Shown in pieces: positions 58,478 to 64,000 of a stretch of 64,000 bases of DNA (position 1 is the first letter of the stretch; each line of letters starts with the position of its first letter). Source of the stretch: Puia sp. (GTDB lineage: Bacteria > Bacteroidota > Bacteroidia > Chitinophagales > Chitinophagaceae); assembly GCA_031292515.1 (NCBI GenBank), contig JARLGZ010000083.1:29141-93140 (forward strand). Direction: 5' to 3'. The notes under the pieces were generated by a model. It saw nothing but the letters and a program-made list of their open reading frames with translations, searched no databases and was not told the DNA's origin. The position numbers were made by a program, and so were the translations under genes.

Positions 58478-60460
58478 ATGATCGCTTTACTGTTGGTTTC
58501 GATCTACATCCTCTTCATCTCGTTCTGTCTCGGTGGCCTGTATTCGAAAGTTTTCTTCCGGGAGGATGCCGGCAGGTACCAGCCCCTGGACCTTTACTTC
58601 ATCGGGTTATGTCTGGCCAATGCGTTTTTCACGGCATGGTCGCTTTTCCGGCCTACCGATACTGTGGCCAGCCTGGTCCTCGGCGGTTTTTGCGTGGTCT
58701 ACCTGGTTTTCGACAGCCGGTATGTCCTCCGGAATGTGGCCGGACCGTTATGGCTTTTCCTCGAAAACTGTCTGCATATCCTGGTCATTCCACTCGCGAT
58801 CGCGCTGATCCTGAACGGGGTCGTGCCTCCGCGGAACTATGACAGCGGGCTCTACCATATCCAGATGATCAGGTGGATCGAAACCTACAAGGTGATCCCT
58901 GGCCTGGGGAATCTGCACGACCGCTTCGCCTTCAACCCGAATTTTTTCACCCTGGCCGCAGGGACATCCTTCCGGACGCTGTTTGGCCAACCGGTCTACG
59001 CCGTCAACTTTGTGAGCTTGTCCGTGTTCTTCCTCTGGCTGCTGAATAAATTCGTCCGTGCCACGAGGCTCTCCAACACGATGCTGTCTGTTTTTTGGGC
59101 GGCCATCGCAATCGTCCTCATCCACTTCTGTTTCTTTCAGCTGTCTTCGCCGACGCCGGATATCCTGGCGGTGACCGTCTCGCTGTACGTGTTCATCCGG
59201 TTCTGCGAGATACTCAGAAAGGAATCGGCCGCGGATTCGATCTTCTTCCTCCCCGTTCTCTGCTGCTGGCTCGTCACCGTGAAATTGAGTACGGTCCCCG
59301 TCCTGCTCGTGGGGCTGGTGATCCTGTTGAAGGCGTTTTACGGAAAGGCCGGGAGGGTTGGGATTTTTGGGAAACCCGCAACTCCCCGAAGAGCCGGGAA
59401 GTTTGAGGCGCTCAGGAAACCCGGAGGATTCGGCATGCCTGTAACATTCGCAACAGCCCTGACAGCTCCGAACGCCCTGACGGCTCCGAACGCCCGGACA
59501 TCCCTGACGGCCGGGCTAACCGGCAGACCACTGCAGGTATATGCTTACAGGAAACCGGCGCCTGCGGCACTGAAATATGTCCCCTTTCTGCTGATCACCG
59601 CGGTCATAGCCGGACCCTGGTTCGCCCGGAACTACTACCTGTCCGGCTATGCGTTGTATCCTTTTCCCTCGCTCGACCTGTTCAACCCGGCGTGGAAGAT
59701 CCCGCTGCAGGAAGTCAGCAAAACGAGGGACGCCACCATGTTATGGGCCAGCTACCCCGGGGGAGACCTCGCATCCCTGCTGAAGCACGTTCCCACACAC
59801 TGGCCTTTTGCGAGCTGGCTGAGCAAACAGCCGGACGTGATTTATAAGCTCCTGATCCTTTGTACGTTCGCCTCTCCTCTCTGGCTGGGTGCGCTGTATT
59901 TTCTAAACCGGCGGAGACTGTTGACTTCGAAGATCATCCTGCCGTGGGGCATCGCATTGGCGGGGGGCATCTACTGGTTCACCACGGCTCCGGATGTACG
60001 CTTCGGGTTGTCCTATATGCTGGTGTGTTCACTGTTGCCCCTGATGGTCTGGTCTCAGCGCCTGGCCCCGGAACGGAAAACGGTTACCGCTTTGTTCCAT
60101 TCGATGGTGGCGTTCTGCCTGGTCTTCTCGGCTTTGCACTGTGTCTACAAGTTCAGCTTTTACAAGGCGAACTCTTCCAAAGTCGCCTTGAACGATTACC
60201 GGCTGAAAGACTTTCTCGTCGATCCGCTCCCAGTCACGGCAACCCTGGTCACCTTGAAAAACCAGCCCATCGTCTTCGATTCGACGGAGCTGAACGGCAA
60301 AAAGGTCATCTATCCTGCCAACGACGAGCGGTGTTTCGATGAGTGTCTGCCTTGTGTGATCGACCCGACGCTGAAGATCAGTTTCCTTGGACCCACGGTA
60401 GAATACGGGATCGCCTCGCAGGAATATGCCGGCCGCGAAAATATCATGGCGAAGAAGTAG
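58478..60460 (+). CDS. Large polytopic membrane protein, GT-C-like
   Basis: From the ATG at 58478 the product is 660 aa with around ten helices (MIALLLVSIYILFISFCLGG, LVLGGFCVVYLVF, ILVIPLAIALILNG, AVNFVSLSVFFLWLLN, AIAIVLIHFCFFQL, FLPVLCCWLVTV, VLLVGLVILLKAF, FLLITAVIAGPWFARNYYLSG, MLVCSLLPLMVWS). The loop PPRNYDSGLYHIQMIRWIETYKVIPGLGNLHDRFAFNP has the acidic and Arg residues expected near a GT-C active site. A long loop (about residues 300-360) has repeat-derived low complexity (GIFGKPATPRRAGKFEALRKPG, ALTAPNALTAPNARTS). It pairs with the methyltransferase gene 60 bp downstream, as in the other glycan-type loci of this window. Exact family not assigned. Confidence 0.75.
   Translation: MIALLLVSIYILFISFCLGGLYSKVFFREDAGRYQPLDLYFIGLCLANAFFTAWSLFRPTDTVASLVLGGFCVVYLVFDSRYVLRNVAGPLWLFLENCLHILVIPLAIALILNGVVPPRNYDSGLYHIQMIRWIETYKVIPGLGNLHDRFAFNPNFFTLAAGTSFRTLFGQPVYAVNFVSLSVFFLWLLNKFVRATRLSNTMLSVFWAAIAIVLIHFCFFQLSSPTPDILAVTVSLYVFIRFCEILRKESAADSIFFLPVLCCWLVTVKLSTVPVLLVGLVILLKAFYGKAGRVGIFGKPATPRRAGKFEALRKPGGFGMPVTFATALTAPNALTAPNARTSLTAGLTGRPLQVYAYRKPAPAALKYVPFLLITAVIAGPWFARNYYLSGYALYPFPSLDLFNPAWKIPLQEVSKTRDATMLWASYPGGDLASLLKHVPTHWPFASWLSKQPDVIYKLLILCTFASPLWLGALYFLNRRRLLTSKIILPWGIALAGGIYWFTTAPDVRFGLSYMLVCSLLPLMVWSQRLAPERKTVTALFHSMVAFCLVFSALHCVYKFSFYKANSSKVALNDYRLKDFLVDPLPVTATLVTLKNQPIVFDSTELNGKKVIYPANDERCFDECLPCVIDPTLKISFLGPTVEYGIASQEYAGRENIMAKK
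59445..59520 (+). repeat. 18-bp tandem repeat inside the membrane protein gene
   Basis: Units related to AACGCCCTGACGGCTCCG encode ALTAPN-type hexads in a cytoplasmic loop. In frame, so the protein length varies by six residues per unit. Confidence 0.75.
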
Positions 60461-60520
60461 CGATACGACAGTCCTTTCAAATTTCGATAGCGTTTTCAAA
60501 AACCTATAAACCTTATTGCT

Positions 60521-61585
60521 ATGTTTGACTATCACTCCGATCGCAGAAAATATTTCGACATACTGGTATCGAGTACCGAAAAATATGTCATCCCCTTTAT
60601 CGAAAGACGAATCCCGGTCCGGCCCGGCATGCGCGTGCTGGAAGTGGGCTGTGGTGAGGGCGGGGTCTTGAAATCCTTTCTCGACCGTGGCTGTGTCTGT
60701 GTCGGGATCGATACCGACCCGAACCGGGTAGACAATGGCCGGCGCTGGCTGGATGAAGATGTCCGTGAGAACAGACTCCGGTTCGTCGTAAAAGATATCT
60801 ACCAGGCGGCGGGCGAGATCCGTGAAGCCGTCGAAGAAATGCATCCTCCAGGGATCCGGGAGACAAGCCTGGCCAGTGCTGGCAGATCCGGAGAAACGGC
60901 CGGGGTGACCGCAAGAGTTGTTGAAATGTCCGCGGAAACTTATGGAGTGTCCGCAGGGAATGATAAGAAGGCCGCGGAGATTTATGAGCACCCGGCTGTA
61001 AAATCCGCCCCCTATACTTATACGCCTTATCCTGCAAAGCACTATACAAGAACCTTATCCGATGCCTTATCCAATTCCTTATCCTACAGCGGGACTGCGC
61101 AGAGCGGGACCGCTCTTTTTGACATTATCATTCTGAAAGATACGATCGAACACATTCCCGAACAGTCGAAGCTGATCGCGCTGCTGAAAACCTATCTGTG
61201 CCGTGGCGGCGTCATCTTCTTCGGCTTCCCGCCCTGGCAGATGCCATTCGGCGGTCACCAGCAGATGTGCCGGAACAAGTGGCTTTCCGTGTTGCCTTAC
61301 TATCACCTGCTTCCCGTCCGTCTTTACAGGTCTATCCTTCGACGGTTCCGGGAACCCGTGGAAGACCTGCTGGACATCCGCGGGACGCGCCTGTCGATAG
61401 AAGATTTCGAACGGATCACCCGCAGCAACGGCTACACCATCGTCGGCCGGCAGCACTACCTGCTCAACCCGATCTACGAGTGGAAATTCGGCTGGAAGCC
61501 GCGAACACAGCTGCCGCTGATCCGCGATATTCCCTTCCTGCGAAATTTTGTGACGTCCTGCGCCTATTACCTGGTGACGTCCTGA
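60521..61585 (+). CDS. SAM-dependent methyltransferase with low-complexity insertion
   Basis: Class I methyltransferase of 354 aa. Motif I: MRVLEVGCGEGGVLKSFLDRG; then CVGIDTDPNRVDNGRRWL and RFVVKDIY; later FDIIILKDTIEHIPEQSKLIALLKTYLCRGGVIFFGFPPWQMPFGGHQQMC, strands 4-5. Between residues about 105 and 190, where the family usually has a short link, there is an insertion rich in Ser, Ala, Thr and Tyr (EMSAETYGVSAGND, YTYTPYPAKHYTRTLSDALS). The core on either side is intact, so the enzyme may still fold. It follows the GT-C-like gene and probably acts on the same pathway. Confidence 0.87.
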   Translation: MFDYHSDRRKYFDILVSSTEKYVIPFIERRIPVRPGMRVLEVGCGEGGVLKSFLDRGCVCVGIDTDPNRVDNGRRWLDEDVRENRLRFVVKDIYQAAGEIREAVEEMHPPGIRETSLASAGRSGETAGVTARVVEMSAETYGVSAGNDKKAAEIYEHPAVKSAPYTYTPYPAKHYTRTLSDALSNSLSYSGTAQSGTALFDIIILKDTIEHIPEQSKLIALLKTYLCRGGVIFFGFPPWQMPFGGHQQMCRNKWLSVLPYYHLLPVRLYRSILRRFREPVEDLLDIRGTRLSIEDFERITRSNGYTIVGRQHYLLNPIYEWKFGWKPRTQLPLIRDIPFLRNFVTSCAYYLVTS

Positions 61586-61736
61586 CCACTTGTCGTCGGG
61601 TCAGGTTATGTGGAAAACCGGAAAAACAGGAAGAGCCGATAAGTAATTCCGAAGTACAAGTGATCCCGGGTGCAAAGAACCGGAGTATTGAAAGCCCAGG
61701 ACGCTGAATATCTGAAAAATGGCAAAACAAAAGAAT

Positions 61737-64000
61737 ATGAAAAAATGGATCCTGTTCCTGATGTTAATCGCTTCGTTTGGAATTACTCATTTATCCGCAC
61801 AGAGTTGCCTGATGTCCAATATAGCGGCCGGCCAGCCCGTCGGCTCCTCCCGTCCTAACGATGGGCCCGCCACCAATGCAGTCGACGGCAATCTCACCAC
61901 GGCTTGGACTCCTGTCATAGATGGGGATGAGTGGATCTATGTGGATCTGGGCCAGAACTACACGCTCTGTAAGGTCGTTCTTTTATGGAACGACTGGAAG
62001 GGGCAGGATACATTCAAGGTGCAGTTTTCGACCGATACGACCAACTGGACCGATCTGGCCTATAACACGGCCTCGCCGGTGGCGGGCCCCACGGGTGCAG
62101 ACTACCAGATGACGACGGTGGACCTGTCGGCCAGTACGATGTCGGGGCGCTATCTGCGGATCTACCTCTACAATGTATCGGGTTGGAACATACAGATGCT
62201 GGAACTGCAGGCATACGCGAAGCTCCCGCTCAGCGTCCCCTCGGTGAGCCTGACGGCTCCTGCCGATGGGGCAAACTACACCGAAGGGGATAGTGTGGTC
62301 TTGCAGGCGACGGCCTCGGATTCCGGGGGCACGATCAGCCAGGTACAATATTACCAGGGGACGACCCTGCTGGGATCGTCGACCACCCTGCCCTATACCT
62401 TCGCCTGGAAGCAGGTGCCGGAGGGGGAATATGTGGTGACCGCGAAAGCCACCGATATTTATGGTTATTCGGCGGCTTCGACCCCCATCAACGTCTACGT
62501 GGATTTTCCACTCCCGGCTTGGTCGATGACGGGCAACAAGGGGACTAACGGGGACAGCAACTTCCTGGGAACGATCGATAGCACGAAGCTGGTATTTCGA
62601 ACCGATAGCCTGAAACGAATGACGATCCTGCCAAATGGCAATATCGGCATCGCGATAGATACACCTGTGGCGAGGCTGCACATAGCCGGGACGGTCAACG
62701 ACCCGGTGAAACGTCCTGCCTTTATGGTTTATCCGAACGGTGATCTCGCCGCCGGTACGACGATGGACAGAAGTGTGACGACGACCGACCAGGCCGGTCT
62801 GCGCTATTATTCCAAGCTGGGGATCCTGCAGCTTGGAGCCACCGATAGGTTGGATACGACGGTATCCAAAATCGTATACAATAACTACGAAGGATCGGGT
62901 ATACTCATCAACTCTGACGATTCCAACACCATAAAAGGGCGGATATATGCTTCTATTTTGGCAGGCGATCAGAATAGGATAGACTCGGCGGCGATAGTAT
63001 CGGACAGCTATGTCGCAGGGGAAGCCCATCATTTGGGAACGGCAATATCGAACTCGGTGATTTCGGGATGGGGGAACAGGACGTCCGGTGTAGGAGATTT
63101 CAATTCCTGTATTGTTGGGGGTTTTGGCAATTCATTTCCTTACTTTACTCATGGTCTTATCGCCGGTGGCTATATAAATAACGAAGTGGATACCTCCGGC
63201 TACTCGTTGATTAGCGGCTGGTATAATACTTATGGTGGAATGGGGCAGTTGGTATCAGGCGGCAAATTGATCAACAGGTCGCCTTTCGGAACGACACTCG
63301 GCTATGCGAATGTCGATTTTTCAACGTTGCCCTACCAGGTAACAGTTCCGGGTTCCAATGTGACCAGCCTCGATCAATATCCTGTATTTGCATTGGGAAA
63401 CTCGAGCGATATCAACGGCGTGATACGCTCTAATGCCATGACAGTCCTTTACAACGGCCGCACCCAGATCAATACGACCGGTCTGTCGACCTCGCTCACG
63501 CAAACGGCTGTCACGCCAAAAGCCGCTCTTGAGGTCGTAAGCACCAACAGCGGGGTGCTATTGCCCAAGCTGACGACCACTCAGCGAAACGGGATCGTGA
63601 GCGGCGACCTGCAAAACGGGCTGCTTCTCTATAACACCGACTCCAGTCAGTTCCAGTTCTATAATGGCATCAGTTGGACAGCCATCGGTAGCGGCTCCGG
63701 AACCGGCTCGGGCTGGTCGTTAAACGGGAATACCGGGTCGAACCCGGCAACCAGCTTCATCGGCACCACCGACAACGAGCCGCTGGTCTTCAAGACGAAC
63801 AGCGTTAAAAGAATCACCGTTTTAGGAAGTGGGTCCGTTATCATCGGCGATACCGCACAGCCAGCCTCCGACGCCCTGTTTGCGGTGAATGGAAATGCCT
63901 ATGTCAAAAAACTGTTCGTTACCCTGACGGGCTGGCCGGACTATGTCTTCCATAAAGAGTACAAACTGCCGGGTCTTCCGGAAGTAGAGCGATATATCGC
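61737..64000 (+). CDS. Large secreted protein: discoidin-like, Ig-like and tail-fibre-like domains (partial, runs off window)
   Basis: The frame is open from the ATG at 61737 to the end of the window (754 codons seen). Signal peptide MKKWILFLMLIASFGITHLSAQ. Residues 25-160: F5/8 type C (discoidin/CBM32)-like fold, GQPVGSSRPNDGPATNAVDG, WTPVIDGDEWIYVDLGQNYTL, GRYLRIYLYNVSGWNIQMLELQ. Residues 165-258: bacterial Ig-like domain, VSLTAPADGANYTEGDSVVL ... YVVTAKATDIYGYSA. Then segments typical of phage-tail-fibre-like Bacteroidota surface proteins: KLVFRTDSLKRMTILPNGNIGI, a YadA-head-like beta-roll (SNSVISGWGNRTSGVGDFNS and similar), ALEVVSTNSGVLLPKLTTTQRNGI, LLLYNTDSSQFQFYNGISW, LKRITVLGSG. The last visible residues (GWPDYVFHKEYKLPGL) resemble the start of an intramolecular chaperone. 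Likely a surface adhesin or fibre. Confidence 0.85.
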   Translation, partial: MKKWILFLMLIASFGITHLSAQSCLMSNIAAGQPVGSSRPNDGPATNAVDGNLTTAWTPVIDGDEWIYVDLGQNYTLCKVVLLWNDWKGQDTFKVQFSTDTTNWTDLAYNTASPVAGPTGADYQMTTVDLSASTMSGRYLRIYLYNVSGWNIQMLELQAYAKLPLSVPSVSLTAPADGANYTEGDSVVLQATASDSGGTISQVQYYQGTTLLGSSTTLPYTFAWKQVPEGEYVVTAKATDIYGYSAASTPINVYVDFPLPAWSMTGNKGTNGDSNFLGTIDSTKLVFRTDSLKRMTILPNGNIGIAIDTPVARLHIAGTVNDPVKRPAFMVYPNGDLAAGTTMDRSVTTTDQAGLRYYSKLGILQLGATDRLDTTVSKIVYNNYEGSGILINSDDSNTIKGRIYASILAGDQNRIDSAAIVSDSYVAGEAHHLGTAISNSVISGWGNRTSGVGDFNSCIVGGFGNSFPYFTHGLIAGGYINNEVDTSGYSLISGWYNTYGGMGQLVSGGKLINRSPFGTTLGYANVDFSTLPYQVTVPGSNVTSLDQYPVFALGNSSDINGVIRSNAMTVLYNGRTQINTTGLSTSLTQTAVTPKAALEVVSTNSGVLLPKLTTTQRNGIVSGDLQNGLLLYNTDSSQFQFYNGISWTAIGSGSGTGSGWSLNGNTGSNPATSFIGTTDNEPLVFKTNSVKRITVLGSGSVIIGDTAQPASDALFAVNGNAYVKKLFVTLTGWPDYVFHKEYKLPGLPEVERYI

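Noticed and set aside
61983..63032. Minus-strand 349-codon frame
   Set aside because: Antisense of the secreted fibre-like protein; the plus strand has a signal peptide and recognisable domains in a continuous frame.
1..64000. tRNA, rRNA, tmRNA or CRISPR array
   Set aside because: I looked for these by eye on both strands and saw no supporting pattern; a covariance-model scan would be needed to be certain.

Overview
The window looks like chromosomal DNA of a Bacteroidota bacterium, most likely a soil-type Chitinophagaceae. The evidence is a SusC/SusD pair with STN domain plus ECF sigma/FecR control, several OmpA-independent TonB-type beta-barrels with CarboxypepD_reg domains, AraC and HxlR regulators, S9 peptidase and TlpA-like thioredoxin lipoproteins, no Shine-Dalgarno sequences, and -33/-7 promoters of the TTG / TAnnTTTG type. 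No tRNA, rRNA, CRISPR array or transposase was seen.

Layout. 0-3.7 kb: end of an FN3 protein, then a sugar porter, a PhyH-type dioxygenase and a sugar isomerase/epimerase-like TIM barrel, probably one catabolic operon. 3.8-9.2 kb (minus strand): a cassette of AraC-type DNA-binding protein, outer-membrane beta-barrel, DPM-like glycosyltransferase and SAM methyltransferase. 9.7-19.7 kb: accessory region with a large unknown outer-membrane-type protein, a NUDIX hydrolase, a truncated antiphage dCTP-deaminase (DCD/AvcD-like) gene, a broken MFS exporter next to its HxlR regulator, a beta-propeller lipoprotein and several unknown or decaying genes. Three of these unknown genes share an oriented upstream motif GGGTGTTTTCAC. 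19.7-23.5 kb: a GT-C-like membrane protein and a type II restriction-modification pair. 24-28 kb: an exported SelA-like PLP enzyme, a putative cysteine-protease-fold protein followed by a lipoprotein, and a GNAT acetyltransferase.

28.4-35.6 kb (plus strand): a second, divergent copy of the AraC / beta-barrel / GT2 / methyltransferase cassette, in the opposite orientation. The GT2 gene has the same length and the same 95-nt overlap with the methyltransferase gene as in the first copy. A GT-C membrane protein follows.

35.6-49.8 kb: an AT-richer island. On the plus strand it holds a thioredoxin-like lipoprotein, a class III lanthipeptide synthetase (LanKC: lyase-kinase-cyclase), a MauE-like redox membrane protein and two tandem paralogous small secreted-looking proteins rich in Ser/Thr with four conserved Cys, which are candidate precursors. 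Facing them on the minus strand are an S9 prolyl-oligopeptidase-family peptidase, a thioredoxin-domain protein, SusD and SusC, and beyond them FecR and the ECF sigma factor. This is the best candidate for an undescribed system: a Bacteroidota LanKC-type modification locus coupled to a peptidase and a SusCD uptake system.

52-64 kb: ENPP-type phosphodiesterase, MacB/FtsX-like permease, a gene-poor kilobase, a GT-C-like membrane protein with a methyltransferase, and a large secreted protein with discoidin, Ig-like and tail-fibre-like domains that runs off the window. Across the GC-rich parts, short degenerate tandem repeats (13-20 bp units, and one 53-bp duplication) sit on gene starts and stops and inside protein linkers. 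They are not apparent in the AT-rich island.
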